A stretch of DNA of 64,000 nt from Rubripirellula sp. (GCA_029245125.1 JAQWPZ010000177.1:25728-89727); one strand, 5' to 3'; counted from the stretch's first letter, positions 19,483 to 28,090 are shown. A program made the numbers and translations. Notes: a model not told the origin generated them from the sequence alone.

Positions 19483-21078
19483 ATGAATCGATTGATCGGC
19501 TTCACGCTTCTGTTTCTCTTGGCTCCGCTTGTTTCTGTCAGCCAGGCGGTTGATCGCCCCAATATTGTTTGGATTAGCTGCGAGGACATTTCGCCAAACA
19601 TGGGGTGCTACGGCGATCCTCATGCCATCACACCCAACCTGGATCGATTGGCTTCCGAAGGTGTGCGTTTTAATCGGGCCTTTACGCCGGCTGGGGTTTG
19701 CGCCGTTGTGCGTAGCGGCGTCATCACAGGAATGTACCCACCATCGATCGGCTCGCAGCACATGCGGAGCCGTATCATTCCACCACCGGAGGTCAAAGCT
19801 TTTCCCGAATTGTTGCGGGCTGCTGGCTATTTCACCACGAATCGAAGCAAAACGGATTATCAATTCGAACCAACTCCGAGCATCTGGGACCGACAGGGAA
19901 GCAGGCATCAGGATTGGCGAGAACGATCCGATCCCGAGCAGCCCTTCTTTTCCGTGATCAACATTACTGTTTGTCACGAAAGCCAGATTCGCCATGGTGA
20001 AAAGCGGCATGCTCAAGTGATCAAAGCGATCGGTGCGGAGAATCAGCGTGATCCGGTCAAGGTTGCCGACACGCTGCCGGCCTATCTTCCCAACACGCCG
20101 GCCACGCGAAAAAACTGGGCCTGGTACCACGACAATATCACCCTGATGGACAAAATGGCTGGCGAGGTATTGCAGCGGCTTGAGGAGGATGGGTTGGCCG
20201 ACAATACACTGGTTGTTTTCTGGAGTGATCACGGCATGGGGATGCCTCGCGGGAAGCGTTGGATTTACGACACCGGTACTTTGATCCCGATGGTCATGCG
20301 TTGGCCGGGCAAGCTGAGTGCTGATTCCGTTCGCGAAGATTTGGTCAACGTGATAGATCTTCCACCAACCATGTTGGCCGTTGCGGGCGTCGATGTGCCT
20401 GACTACATGCAAGGCCGGCAGTTGGTTGGTGACCAGCAAGCCGTTGAGCCACCTTATCTGTTTTTTCACCGCGACCGAATGGACGAGGTTTACGAACTGC
20501 AGCGAGGAGTCCGTGACCGCCGCTGGAAGTACATTCGTAATTATGAGCCGCACAAGACCTACGCCCAGCGGCTGGATTACATGGATGAAATGCCGGCGAT
20601 GCAAGATTGGCGGCGATTGGCGGCCGCTGGGAAATTGCAAGGTGGTCAAGCCAATTGGTTTCAGGTTCCCAAGCCGATCGAGGAGCTTTACGACACGCTC
20701 AAGGATCCGTGGGAGCTGAATAATCTTGCCAGTCGAAAGCAGTATGCCGACCGCTTGGTTCGGATGAGGGCTGCGACGGAATCGTTTCAGCAGCGATATG
20801 GGGATACCGGCTTGGTTCCCGAGGCCGTCTTGATGGAGGAAATGAAGCCAGGCGGGAAAACTCCCCAGACGGAACCGCCCACGATCGACGCCAATGGTGG
20901 CCGATTCAGCCTTGCCTGTCCGACTGATGGCGCGTCGATGGTTTACCGGGTTCAGCAGGGAGACGGTTGGGGAAACTGGCAGTTGTATACCGGTTCAATC
21001 GTGGACGCGGGGAAGCCCGTTCAGGCGTTAGCATGTCGATTGGGCTTCGCCGACAGCGAGGTTGTTCAGTCCCCCTAG
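19483..21078 (+). CDS. Secreted sulfatase (arylsulfatase family S1)
   Basis: This exported sulfatase has 531 residues and signal peptide MNRLIGFTLLFLLAPLVSVSQA. The first metal-binding strand is PNIVWISCEDISPNMGCYG, and NLDRLASEGVRFNRAF follows. The active-site segment is C-A-V-V-R from Cys73, followed by SGVITGMYPPS. Canonical sites read C-x-P/A-x-R; here the third position is Val, while Cys and Arg are kept, so formylglycine formation is plausible but not certain. FWSDHGMG supplies the later metal and His ligands. The substrate is unknown; planctomycetes use many such enzymes on sulfated algal polysaccharides. The start is set by the signal peptide. Confidence 0.88.
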   Translation: MNRLIGFTLLFLLAPLVSVSQAVDRPNIVWISCEDISPNMGCYGDPHAITPNLDRLASEGVRFNRAFTPAGVCAVVRSGVITGMYPPSIGSQHMRSRIIPPPEVKAFPELLRAAGYFTTNRSKTDYQFEPTPSIWDRQGSRHQDWRERSDPEQPFFSVINITVCHESQIRHGEKRHAQVIKAIGAENQRDPVKVADTLPAYLPNTPATRKNWAWYHDNITLMDKMAGEVLQRLEEDGLADNTLVVFWSDHGMGMPRGKRWIYDTGTLIPMVMRWPGKLSADSVREDLVNVIDLPPTMLAVAGVDVPDYMQGRQLVGDQQAVEPPYLFFHRDRMDEVYELQRGVRDRRWKYIRNYEPHKTYAQRLDYMDEMPAMQDWRRLAAAGKLQGGQANWFQVPKPIEELYDTLKDPWELNNLASRKQYADRLVRMRAATESFQQRYGDTGLVPEAVLMEEMKPGGKTPQTEPPTIDANGGRFSLACPTDGASMVYRVQQGDGWGNWQLYTGSIVDAGKPVQALACRLGFADSEVVQSP

Positions 21079-21514
21079 CGGTTCGCGGGCTCCAGTTCGC
21101 GGGTACATGGCGGGTGGAACTTTGCTCAAAGGCAGCGAACAGGCCCTTATTGCCGCTTAAGGTTGTCTCGCTCGTGGCCTTTGTTTTGCCAATTGGCGGT
21201 TATTACTAAAACCACTTTCGCTGCTCCGAGAATTAGTTATTTTGAATGTGACTGGTTGGCGTCTCTGAAAGGCGTTTTTCAGAGGCGTTCGGGGTCGCGG
21301 AAGAGCAGGCACCGAGACGTGATTGTGGAGCGACGGAGGCTCTGGTTAGCCAGTGAAGGTGGAGGGAGCGGACTAGGTTCCCGATATGGTGGGATTCAGT
21401 CGTTAGTCAGGCAGGACTTTGAAACCGGCGGTGGGTGACCCATTGTGCGGCCCGTGTGGGTCGAATTCACCGCGGTCAAACTCGTTTTTAGATTCACTAG
21501 GGGGAATCGATTTA
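21079..21514. other. Regulatory region upstream of glutamine synthetase
   Basis: This 436-bp gap has no gene. It contains a perfect 8-bp inverted repeat with a 6-base loop (21263-21284) and a strong AGGGGG ribosome-binding site at about 21499-21504. The length suggests a leader or nitrogen-responsive control region, but no known riboswitch is recognised. Confidence 0.5.
21263..21284. promoter_or_regulatory. Inverted repeat upstream of glutamine synthetase
   Basis: CTCTGAAA at 21263-21270 and TTTCAGAG at 21277-21284 are perfect inverted copies around GGCGTT. There is no following T-run, so an operator or RNA hairpin is more likely than a terminator. It lies about 230 bases before the start codon. 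Confidence 0.4.
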
Positions 21515-22540
21515 ATGACCAAGTGCAAATTGGAGTACATCTGGCTCGACGGCTATCAGCCCACCCAGAGCCTGCGGAGTAAGACAAAGGTTGTCGACGA
21601 TTTCAGCGGCAAGGTCGAAGACGCGCCGGTTTGGGGCTTCGATGGCTCGTCGACTGAGCAGGCTCCCGGTGGATCGTCTGACTGTTTGCTCAAGCCTGTT
21701 TTCGTCTGCGAAGATCCGGGTCGATTGGGAACCGGTTTCTTAGTGATGTGCGAAGTGCTGAATCATGACGGCACGCCTCACAGAAGCAATGGTCGCTCGA
21801 CGATTGAGGACGACGACAACGACTTCTGGTTCGGCTTCGAGCAGGAGTACACGATTTGGGATCCAGAAATCAACAAGCCGATTGGATTCCCGGCGGAGGG
21901 CTACCCTGGTCCACAGGGTCCTTATTACTGCAGTGTTGGTACTGGCAAGGCAGTCGGCCGCGAAATTGTCGAAGAGCATTTGGAGTTGTGCCTAGAAGCC
22001 GGCTTGAACGTGGAAGGCATCAATGCTGAGGTGATGATGGGGCAATGGGAGTTCCAAGTATTCGCCAAGGGTGCCCGGGAAGCTGGTGATCAGGTTTGGG
22101 TTGCTCGCTACTTCTTGGAGCGTGTGGCTGAAAAGTATGGCATGGGCATCAACTGGCACTGCAAGCCGGTACAGGGTGACTGGAACGGCAGTGGCATGCA
22201 CGCCAACTTCTCCAACACCGTTCTGCGTACTTGTGGCGATCAGGCTGTCTTTGAAGCTGTTTGCCAGGCCTTTGAGCCTCGTATCAAGCATCACATTGAT
22301 GTTTATGGTGCTGACAACGACCAGCGTCTGACCGGTCTGCATGAGACGCAGTCGATCGACAAGTTCAGCTACGGCATTTCTGATCGTGGTGCTTCGATTC
22401 GGATTCCCGTCTTCACTGTTGAGCATGGCTGGAAGGGCTGGTTGGAAGACCGTCGTCCAGCGTCGAATGCTGATCCGTACATGGTTGCCAGTGCGATCAT
22501 TACGACGGTCAAGGCAGTCGACGTTCCGCAGCCTGCCTAG
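21515..22540 (+). CDS. Type II (eukaryote-like) glutamine synthetase
   Basis: This enzyme makes glutamine from glutamate, ammonia and ATP. At 341 residues it is far shorter than bacterial GSI (about 470) and matches GSII. Diagnostic segments are YIWLDGYQPTQSLRSKT at the N-terminus, WGFDGSSTEQAPG, FWFGFEQEYTIWD (metal-binding Glu residues) and WHCKPVQGDWNGSGMH; the last is the GSII ATP motif. ASIRIP near the C-terminus supplies the phosphate-binding Arg. The ATG at 21515 has an AGGGGG Shine-Dalgarno about ten bases upstream. A strong terminator follows 28 bases after the stop, so the gene is monocistronic. Confidence 0.93.
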   Translation: MTKCKLEYIWLDGYQPTQSLRSKTKVVDDFSGKVEDAPVWGFDGSSTEQAPGGSSDCLLKPVFVCEDPGRLGTGFLVMCEVLNHDGTPHRSNGRSTIEDDDNDFWFGFEQEYTIWDPEINKPIGFPAEGYPGPQGPYYCSVGTGKAVGREIVEEHLELCLEAGLNVEGINAEVMMGQWEFQVFAKGAREAGDQVWVARYFLERVAEKYGMGINWHCKPVQGDWNGSGMHANFSNTVLRTCGDQAVFEAVCQAFEPRIKHHIDVYGADNDQRLTGLHETQSIDKFSYGISDRGASIRIPVFTVEHGWKGWLEDRRPASNADPYMVASAIITTVKAVDVPQPA

Positions 22541-22567
22541 GCAGCGAGACTCGCATTTGAAATGACG

Positions 22568-22602
22568 GCCCGGCTTCGCGTTATGTGGAGCCGGGCTTTT
22601 TT
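22568..22602 (+). terminator. Rho-independent terminator of glutamine synthetase
   Basis: GCCCGGCT at 22568-22575 pairs perfectly with AGCCGGGC at 22589-22596 around a 13-base loop, followed by six T residues. This is a textbook intrinsic terminator. Confidence 0.92.
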
Positions 22603-22620
22603 ATTGGTTGGGGTGGCCAG

Positions 22621-22648
22621 TTGGCTGGCGGGATTTGGCTGGCGGGAT
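22621..22648. repeat. 14-bp tandem repeat, two units
   Basis: TTGGCTGGCGGGAT occurs twice in direct succession (22621-22634 and 22635-22648), between the glutamine synthetase terminator and the kinase start. Confidence 0.92.
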
Positions 22649-22701
22649 TTGGGGATCTGTGGCGATCCCTCCAGTTGTGGGTCTGCTTTATACTGGTGGC
22701 T

Positions 22702-23667
22702 ATGCAAAGCGAACCAATTCTTCTCAGTGGCACGGATCCGGACCTTCCTCGAGAGGTCGCTCCTGGCTTGAAACGTTATCGGAACTTTCGTGAGATGAGT
22801 CGTGGCGGGAATGGTCTGCTGCGTTCTTGCTTTGATCCGGTGGCTGGTCGCACGGTCGTGGTCAAGACGTTGTTGCCGAAGTGTTGCAATGACCGGGGCG
22901 AACGTCGTCGGTTATTGCGTGAGGCGCGGGTCACGGCGCAGTTGCAGCATCCCAATACCGTGCCGGTTTATGACATCGGCAACGACGAGCAGGATGGAAT
23001 CTTCTTCGTGATGAAGCGGATTTCGGGCGAAAACTTTTTTGAGGTGATCAAGCGGATTGCGACGGGGGATGAGGCTACCATCAAGGCCTATCCGGTGAAG
23101 CGGCGTTTGAGCATCCTGGTCGATGCCTGCCAGGCCCTCGCTTACTCGCATGCCCGGGGTGTTATTCATCGGGATGTGAAGCCGGAGAATATTTGGGTCG
23201 GGAATTTCGGCGAAGTGATTTTGCTGGATTGGGGAGTCGCGAAGGTCTGGGGGCACACCGACGATACCGACTCGATTCGAATGAGTGTCTTGCGAACTGA
23301 GCAAGAGCAGGAGTCATCGCAGTTGCAGACTCTCACCGGTGGTGGCCAGCGGCCGGGGACGCCGCTGTACATGTCACCCGAGCAGGTCGAGGGGAATCGG
23401 GGGATCGACGAGCGAACCGATATTTTTAGTGCGGGCGTTTGTTTGTATGAGCTATTGGCGATCCGAGAGCCGTTTCGCGGTCGTAATATTGATGAAACGT
23501 TTGAAAACATCAAGCTTCGCGATCCGGAGCCACCGAGTGTTCGGTCGCCGGATCGAGAGATTCCCGCGGGGGCCGACGAGGTCGTGATGAAGGCCATCCA
23601 GAAGCGGCCGGGAGCCAGATTTCAAACGATGCGAGATTTCATCGCTGCGATTGATGACTTGGGTTGA
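22702..23667 (+). CDS. Serine/threonine protein kinase (Hanks type)
   Basis: This is a soluble protein kinase of 321 residues. The Gly-rich loop is atypical (MSRGGNGLLRSC). The ATP lysine is in TVVVKTLLP, the catalytic loop is HRDVKPENIWV, and the metal motif is DWG in place of DFG, as often in planctomycete kinases. The activation-segment end is SPEQ. A 40-residue insert between DWG and SPEQ is rich in Glu, Gln, Ser and Thr and could hold phosphorylation sites. No membrane helix or sensor domain follows. ATG 22702 is chosen because upstream frame is repeat sequence. The target is unknown. Confidence 0.9.
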   Translation: MQSEPILLSGTDPDLPREVAPGLKRYRNFREMSRGGNGLLRSCFDPVAGRTVVVKTLLPKCCNDRGERRRLLREARVTAQLQHPNTVPVYDIGNDEQDGIFFVMKRISGENFFEVIKRIATGDEATIKAYPVKRRLSILVDACQALAYSHARGVIHRDVKPENIWVGNFGEVILLDWGVAKVWGHTDDTDSIRMSVLRTEQEQESSQLQTLTGGGQRPGTPLYMSPEQVEGNRGIDERTDIFSAGVCLYELLAIREPFRGRNIDETFENIKLRDPEPPSVRSPDREIPAGADEVVMKAIQKRPGARFQTMRDFIAAIDDLG

Positions 23668-23735
23668 GCATGTTGGTGAAGCGAGCTGCTTGGTCGGGCC
23701 AGTGAGGGAAAGTTGGTGATTCAGACTTGGGGCAG

Positions 23736-23758
23736 AAAGCCGCGCTCGGAGCGGCTTT
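23736..23758. terminator. Hairpin after the kinase gene
   Basis: AAAGCCGC at 23736-23743 and GCGGCTTT at 23751-23758 are perfect inverted copies with a seven-base loop. The 3' arm ends in three T residues only, so termination is possible but weak. It is symmetrical and could act on either strand. Confidence 0.5.
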
Positions 23759-23838
23759 GGCGGGCCTTTGACTGCCAGTTTTGGGGCAGCAGCGAGCCTA
23801 CATTGCAGAGAGTTTGGGCCCGCCTGGGGGAAATTTTT

Positions 23839-23853
23839 GGCCCGCAGCGGGCC
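23839..23853. repeat. Perfect GC palindrome
   Basis: GGCCCGC, A, GCGGGCC at 23839-23853 is a 7-bp inverted repeat with a single central base. A one-base loop is poor for RNA hairpins, so a DNA-level site is equally possible. Confidence 0.6.
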
Positions 23854-24024
23854 TGTTTCGGTACCGTGGACGTCTCGTTTGGCTTGTCTTTCAGCAATCG
23901 CGGCGAAGGAGTGAACCGAATTTTGCCAATTCCGTCTTGTCTGAGATGGGCGGATCACTACACTCTGCCCTTCCGAGAGCCAAGCTTTGGTTGTCGGCCG
24001 TTCGCAGGTTTTGCCTGCCGGTCA

Positions 24025-24097
24025 GCCAGCGTAGCTCAGTTGGCAGAGCAGCTGATTTGTAATCAGCCGGTCGTGGGTTCGAATCCCTCCGCTGGCT
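24025..24097 (+). tRNA. tRNA-Thr (TGT)
   Basis: This 73-nt cloverleaf has a seven-base-pair acceptor stem, GCCAGCG with CGCTGGC. The D-loop is GTAGCTCAGTTGGC, the anticodon arm is GCTGA-TTTGTAA-TCAGC with anticodon TGT, and the T-arm is GTGGG-TTCGAAT-CCCTC. CCA is not encoded. It is first in a Thr-Tyr-Gly-Thr cluster ahead of tuf, the same order as in Escherichia coli. Confidence 0.97.
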
Positions 24098-24205
24098 CTC
24101 TTGGAAGATAGATGTAAGAATAGTGCCCTCAGGTTAGGTGGGCCGAGGAGTTTCAGCCAAGTCGAGGTGACGAGGTCAGCTAACCAAAATTGATAGAGAT
24201 CTTTG

Positions 24206-24287
24206 GGGGGTTTGCCCGAGTGGTTAAAGGGGGCGGACTGTAAATCCGTTGGCTTAGCCTTCACAGGTTCGAATCCTGTAGCCCCCA
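24206..24287 (+). tRNA. tRNA-Tyr (GTA)
   Basis: This is an 82-nt class II tRNA with a long variable arm. The acceptor stem pairs GGGGGTT with AGCCCCC, the anticodon loop is CTGTAAA (anticodon GTA), and the T-arm is ACAGG-TTCGAAT-CCTGT. CCA is not encoded. Confidence 0.96.
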
Positions 24288-24363
24288 TTTCGAGACGGAT
24301 AGTTGAAGTTCGGCGTGGGGAGTGCCCGTTTTGGCGCTTTGGATCTCCGGTTTCAACTCCTTC

Positions 24364-24434
24364 GCGGGTGTAGCTCAATGGTAGAGCAGCAGCCTTCCAA
24401 GCTGAATACGAGGGTTCGATTCCCTTCACCCGCT
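24364..24434 (+). tRNA. tRNA-Gly (TCC)
   Basis: This is a 71-nt tRNA with acceptor pairing GCGGGTG with CACCCGC, anticodon loop CTTCCAA (anticodon TCC) and T-arm GAGGG-TTCGATT-CCCTT. The closing pair of the anticodon stem is mismatched, as is common for this tRNA. CCA is not encoded. Confidence 0.96.
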
Positions 24435-24448
24435 TTGCTTTCGAGCAA

Positions 24449-24520
<72 letters not shown>

Positions 24521-24982
24521 CTCCAGCAAGGCATCGCCTCGTGCTGGTGAATTGGCCTTGTTCTCGCGAGACCGTGTTCTGGCGGCTCTGTTCTGGAGAT
24601 CGCTGCGGCCGGTTTTGTCGGCCAAGCAGCCGGGATCCGCCGAGTCGATCCAGGCAGCGGCTTGGTGGGACGGTCGAATTTGCTTTTTTTCGCAACCTGT
24701 GATTGCAAGATTGGCGAGTTTCCGCGACAACTTAAGTGCTTATGAGAGATCGTCCGGGGTGTTTGATGCCTGGGCGACGCAAAAACAATGTATTTATGCC
24801 GCGTTCCACTGTGGATGCGCGGCTTTCCAATTCGTTTCGATATTTGTTGAACGAGCTAGACCAGTGCGGCTGGATGGGCAGCGGTCAAACCGTGGGTGTG
24901 AACACGGTCGTAGTCCCTCCGGGTCGGTCCTGAGCGTATCTCGGGGTCGGTAATGGCACGGTAAGGTGCAGGTGAATGAGAA
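24521..24982. other. Leader region between tRNA-Thr and tuf
   Basis: This 462-bp gap has no convincing gene; the open frames on both strands lack coding character. It probably holds the tRNA processing end and the tuf leader or a second promoter. A purine-rich GGTGCAGGTGAA segment lies just before the tuf start codon. Confidence 0.5.
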
Positions 24983-26179
24983 ATGGCTAAGGCAACTTTT
25001 GAACGGACCAAGCCCCACGTCAACGTAGGGACCATTGGTCACATTGACCACGGAAAAACGACCACCACTGGTGCGATCCTCGCCGTACAGGCTGCCAAGG
25101 GGATGGCCGAGGCGAAGGGTTATTCCGATATCGCCAAGGGCGGTACCGTCCGTGACGATACTAAGACGGTGACGATCGCCGTGGCTCACGTTGAGTATGA
25201 GTCGAACAATCGTCACTACGCCCACATCGATTGCCCGGGCCACGCTGACTTTATTAAGAACATGATCACCGGTGCCGCCCAAATGGACGGGGCCATCTTG
25301 GTTGTCTCGGCCGCTGACGGCCCGATGCCACAGACCAAAGAGCACGTTCTGTTGGCTCGTCAGGTCGGTGTGCCTTACATCGTTGTGTTCCTGAACAAGT
25401 GCGACCTCGTCGATGACGAAGAGTTGTTGGAGTTGGTCGAGTTGGAATGCCGAGAATTGCTCAGCAAGTACGACTTCCCCGGCGACGACGTTCCTGTCAT
25501 CCGCGGTTCAGCACTGCCGGCTTACAACAAGCCAGATGATCCGGAAGCCAACAAGTGCATCGGCGAGCTGATGGACGCGTTGGACGAGTACATTCCTGAG
25601 CCTGTTCGTGAAGACGACAAGCCATTCCTGATGGCTATCGAGGATGTTTTCTCGATCGAAGGACGGGGTACGGTTGCGACCGGCCGTGTTGAGCGTGGTG
25701 TCGTCAAGGTTGGCGAAGAAGTCGAAATCGTCGGTCTCTCACCAGATTCCACGAAGACCACCTGCACCGGTGTCGAAATGTTCCGCAAGGAACTCGGCGA
25801 AGGGCGTGCAGGAGACAACGTCGGTTGTCTGTTGCGTGGTGTGAAGCGTGAAGAAATTCAGCGTGGTCAAGTTCTGGCAAAGCCAGGCAGCATCACTCCC
25901 CACACCAAGTTCGAGGCAGAGGTTTACTGCCTGAGCAAGGATGAGGGTGGCCGCCATACCCCGTTCTTTAGCGGCTATCGACCTCAGTTCTACTTCCGAA
26001 CCACGGACGTCACCGGAACCGCCAACTTGGTCGGTGCCGAAATGTGCATGCCTGGCGATAATGTCAAAGTGACGATCGAAATGCACAAGCCAATTGCGAT
26101 GGATGACGGTGTTCGTTTCGCAATTCGCGAAGGTGGCCGCACGGTCGGTTCGGGTGTTGTTACCAAGATCCTCGAATAG
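24983..26179 (+). CDS. tuf: Elongation factor Tu
   Basis: EF-Tu delivers aminoacyl-tRNA to the ribosome. The 398-residue protein is complete: P-loop GHIDHGKT at 19-26, DCPGH at 83-87, NKCD near 138 and the later SAL-type motif as GSAL. Switch I is divergent. Where most bacteria have the RGITI motif, this protein reads KTVTI (residues 61-65) after GGTVRDDT; the Mg-binding Thr is kept. I recall this form from Rhodopirellula-type planctomycetes, so it is probably lineage-specific and functional. The gene lies between the four-tRNA cluster and tRNA-Trp, and a strong hairpin follows the stop. Confidence 0.97.
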   Translation: MAKATFERTKPHVNVGTIGHIDHGKTTTTGAILAVQAAKGMAEAKGYSDIAKGGTVRDDTKTVTIAVAHVEYESNNRHYAHIDCPGHADFIKNMITGAAQMDGAILVVSAADGPMPQTKEHVLLARQVGVPYIVVFLNKCDLVDDEELLELVELECRELLSKYDFPGDDVPVIRGSALPAYNKPDDPEANKCIGELMDALDEYIPEPVREDDKPFLMAIEDVFSIEGRGTVATGRVERGVVKVGEEVEIVGLSPDSTKTTCTGVEMFRKELGEGRAGDNVGCLLRGVKREEIQRGQVLAKPGSITPHTKFEAEVYCLSKDEGGRHTPFFSGYRPQFYFRTTDVTGTANLVGAEMCMPGDNVKVTIEMHKPIAMDDGVRFAIREGGRTVGSGVVTKILE

Positions 26180-26203
26180 GGTCCCATCGGATGAATTTAC
26201 GCT

Positions 26204-26244
26204 AATGGCCAACGAAGTGATGTCTTCGTTGGTCATTGGTTTTT
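26204..26244 (+). terminator. Terminator after tuf
   Basis: AATGGCCAACGAA at 26204-26216 pairs with TTCGTTGGTCATT at 26225-26237 (13 pairs, one G-U) around an eight-base loop. Two G residues and five T residues follow. It should separate tuf from tRNA-Trp and secE, so these have their own promoter. Confidence 0.88.
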
Positions 26245-26415
26245 AGAGGGTTTTCAAGTACGATCTGAGAATCAGAGCGTCACGACTGTGGCTCGACGCG
26301 AAGTCGGGTCGCACTTCGAGGCGACGATTTAGAAAGAAAAGACAGGTTTCGTGAGATGTTGAGGTTTCGATTCGAAATCCAGATTTCAAGCGAGGCAAGA
26401 CTTGATGCCATGCTC

Positions 26416-26488
26416 AGGGGTGTAGCTCAATTGGCAGAGCACTGGTTTCCAAAACCAGCGGTTGCGGGTTCAAGTCCCTCCGCCCCTG
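26416..26488 (+). tRNA. tRNA-Trp (CCA)
   Basis: This is a 73-nt tRNA with acceptor AGGGGTG paired to CGCCCCT (one G-U), anticodon arm CTGGT-TTCCAAA-ACCAG (anticodon CCA) and T-arm GCGGG-TTCAAGT-CCCTC. A position between tuf and secE is conserved in many bacteria. Confidence 0.97.
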
Positions 26489-26670
26489 CTTGTGAGTAGA
26501 TTAGGGAGTTCGACCACCTTCCTGTCCAGCGAGGACGGCGGGCGGTTTGCACTTCGAATGATGAGATAACGTTGCCGCCATTGGCCGAAGCCAGTGGTAG
26601 CCTGACGACTGATTTACCGATTGCCATGGATGGGCGGTCGAACCTTTGATTCTTTTGCAGGAGCAAGCCG

Positions 26671-27114
26671 GTGTCCCGAGATCTTGCCGGATCCAGTAGC
26701 GCCCCGTTATGGAAAGAACTTACCCAGGCCTCGGTTTACAAACCGAACCAGGGTCGGATCGTTCGCCAGTTGACTTGTTTGGCCATTTGGATCGTGATTG
26801 GTATGGGCTGTTGGGCCCTCAATTCGACCCTTCGTGGTTCCTCTGAGTCGAGTTCATTGCTGCCAACTCTGCTTCCCGGTCTTCTGCTCTTTTGCGGTGC
26901 CTGGTTCGGGTTCCGGGTTGTCAATTGGCCGAGGTTCGCCGACTTTTTGATCGCGGTCGAAGCCGAGATGAATAAAGTGACCTGGCCGAGTAAGGATGAA
27001 CTGGTGCGAGCATCGATCGTTGTGATGTTCACGATCTTTTTCCTCGCCATCGCGCTGTTTAGTTTCGATGTCATCTGGCAAACGGTATTCAGCTTCATCG
27101 GTATCACGAGTTAG
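26671..27114 (+). CDS. secE: Preprotein translocase subunit SecE
   Basis: SecE stabilises SecY in the inner-membrane translocon. This copy has 147 residues, longer than the minimal one-helix form (about 60). It has two N-terminal hydrophobic segments (LTCLAIWIVIGMGCWAL and LLPTLLPGLLLFCGAWFGF) before the conserved amphipathic and final helix region, FLIAVEAEMNKVTWPSKDELVRASIVVM. The KVTWPS core is diagnostic. The three-helix form resembles Escherichia coli SecE. The start is GTG 26671 with AGGAG about eight bases upstream. It lies between tRNA-Trp and nusG, as expected; rpmG is missing from this position. Confidence 0.93.
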   Translation: MSRDLAGSSSAPLWKELTQASVYKPNQGRIVRQLTCLAIWIVIGMGCWALNSTLRGSSESSSLLPTLLPGLLLFCGAWFGFRVVNWPRFADFLIAVEAEMNKVTWPSKDELVRASIVVMFTIFFLAIALFSFDVIWQTVFSFIGITS

Positions 27115-27182
27115 TTGCTCGTCCAACAAGATCCGGCGCCCGTTTTTTAATCCCCCTTGTATGTGCCGTCAGCGGTGACAAC

Positions 27183-27986
27183 GTGAATCAACCTGAAACC
27201 TCCAATAACGCTCAAGAACCGGATGAATCAGCGCCGGAAGTGGCCGCTGCGATCGATGATGTAGCTGAGGATTCCTCGGCGGCATCTGTCGAGGAAGCAG
27301 CCGGTGATTCGGTAGCGGAAGTTGAGGATAGTAACAATCAAGCGGAGCAGGCTTCGACTGACGACGCACCCGCTCCGCCACCTCCGGCTCCCCCGCCAGC
27401 GGCTTCTATGCCAGCAGTCGAAAAGGCTGAGCCGGACGATGCCGGCAAGATGGAATGGTACATCTTGAAAGTCGCTTTCAACCGCGAAGACTCCATCGCT
27501 GACAACTTGCGAAAACGCGTCAAGATGGAAGGGATGCACGAGTTCTTTGGTGACATCGTTGTTCCGACCGAAGATGTCGCGACATTCACCCGGGATGGTA
27601 AGCGACGGATCAGCAAGCGAAAGTTGTTGCCTGGGTACATCATGGCCCACATGCTGATCAACGATGACACTTGGTTCCTCGTCCGCGAGACAAATGGGAT
27701 CAGCGATTTCACCGGGGCGGCTGGAAAGCCGATGCCGATGGAATCATCGGACATTGAACGCTTCATCACGCGACCTCAGGAAGAAGTGGAAGAGGAAGCA
27801 CCAGTCAAGATCGGAATTCCGTTCAAGGTTGGCGATCGCGTTCGTGTCAAAGAAGGCAACTTCGAAAATCAGGAAGGTGACGTGGATGCTGTCGATGAGG
27901 CGAATGGCCGCGTGACGGTCATCATCAATATTTTTGGCCGTAGTGTGCCGATGGAATTGGATCACTGGCAAGTCGAACCACTGTAG
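27183..27986 (+). CDS. nusG: Transcription termination/antitermination factor NusG with long acidic N-terminal extension
   Basis: NusG couples RNA polymerase to the ribosome and Rho. The conserved NGN domain begins near residue 90 (MEWYILKVAFNRED) and includes KRRISKRKLLPGYIMAHM. The KOW domain spans about residues 210-267 (PFKVGDRVRVKEGNFENQEG). Before this core lies an extension of about 89 residues rich in Glu, Asp, Ala and Ser and ending in a proline run, DDAPAPPPPAPPPA. The GTG at 27183 is supported by position after secE; initiation at the internal ATG 27450 would remove the extension. A second acidic patch, EEVEEEAPVK, links the two domains. Confidence 0.92.
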   Translation: MNQPETSNNAQEPDESAPEVAAAIDDVAEDSSAASVEEAAGDSVAEVEDSNNQAEQASTDDAPAPPPPAPPPAASMPAVEKAEPDDAGKMEWYILKVAFNREDSIADNLRKRVKMEGMHEFFGDIVVPTEDVATFTRDGKRRISKRKLLPGYIMAHMLINDDTWFLVRETNGISDFTGAAGKPMPMESSDIERFITRPQEEVEEEAPVKIGIPFKVGDRVRVKEGNFENQEGDVDAVDEANGRVTVIINIFGRSVPMELDHWQVEPL

Positions 27987-28045
27987 CAATCGTAAATGGA
28001 AGGCTGCCCCTGTTCGGCGGCGAAAGTCTTCCGCTTTGCGAATTC

Positions 28046-28085
28046 AAAACTGACATCTGAAAACTGACATCTGAAAACTGATATC
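28046..28085. repeat. 14-bp tandem repeat just upstream of rplK
   Basis: AAAACTGACATCTG occurs at 28046-28059 and 28060-28073, with a diverged third copy to 28085. It ends six bases before the rplK ATG and so occupies the place of its ribosome-binding site; no clear Shine-Dalgarno is visible. Confidence 0.93.
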
Positions 28086-28090
28086 GAATC

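Larger units (their letters stand above)
23668..24024. other. Structured intergenic region before the tRNA cluster
   Basis: This 357-bp stretch holds two strong palindromes: 23736-23758 and 23839-23853. Related GGGGCAG-containing segments also recur near 23730 and 23785. No gene is visible. It should contain the kinase terminator and the promoter of the tRNA-tuf operon. Confidence 0.55.

Noticed and set aside
18916..20649. 577-residue minus-strand open frame opposite the HEAT and sulfatase genes
   Set aside because: Two well-supported secreted proteins occupy the plus strand with clear motifs; the antisense translation is rich in His, Arg and Pro with no recognisable domain.
24552..24953. 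133-residue frame between tRNA-Thr and tuf, checked as a possible rpmG or secG
   Set aside because: No L33 or SecG motif; starts next to a tRNA and has no coding pattern.
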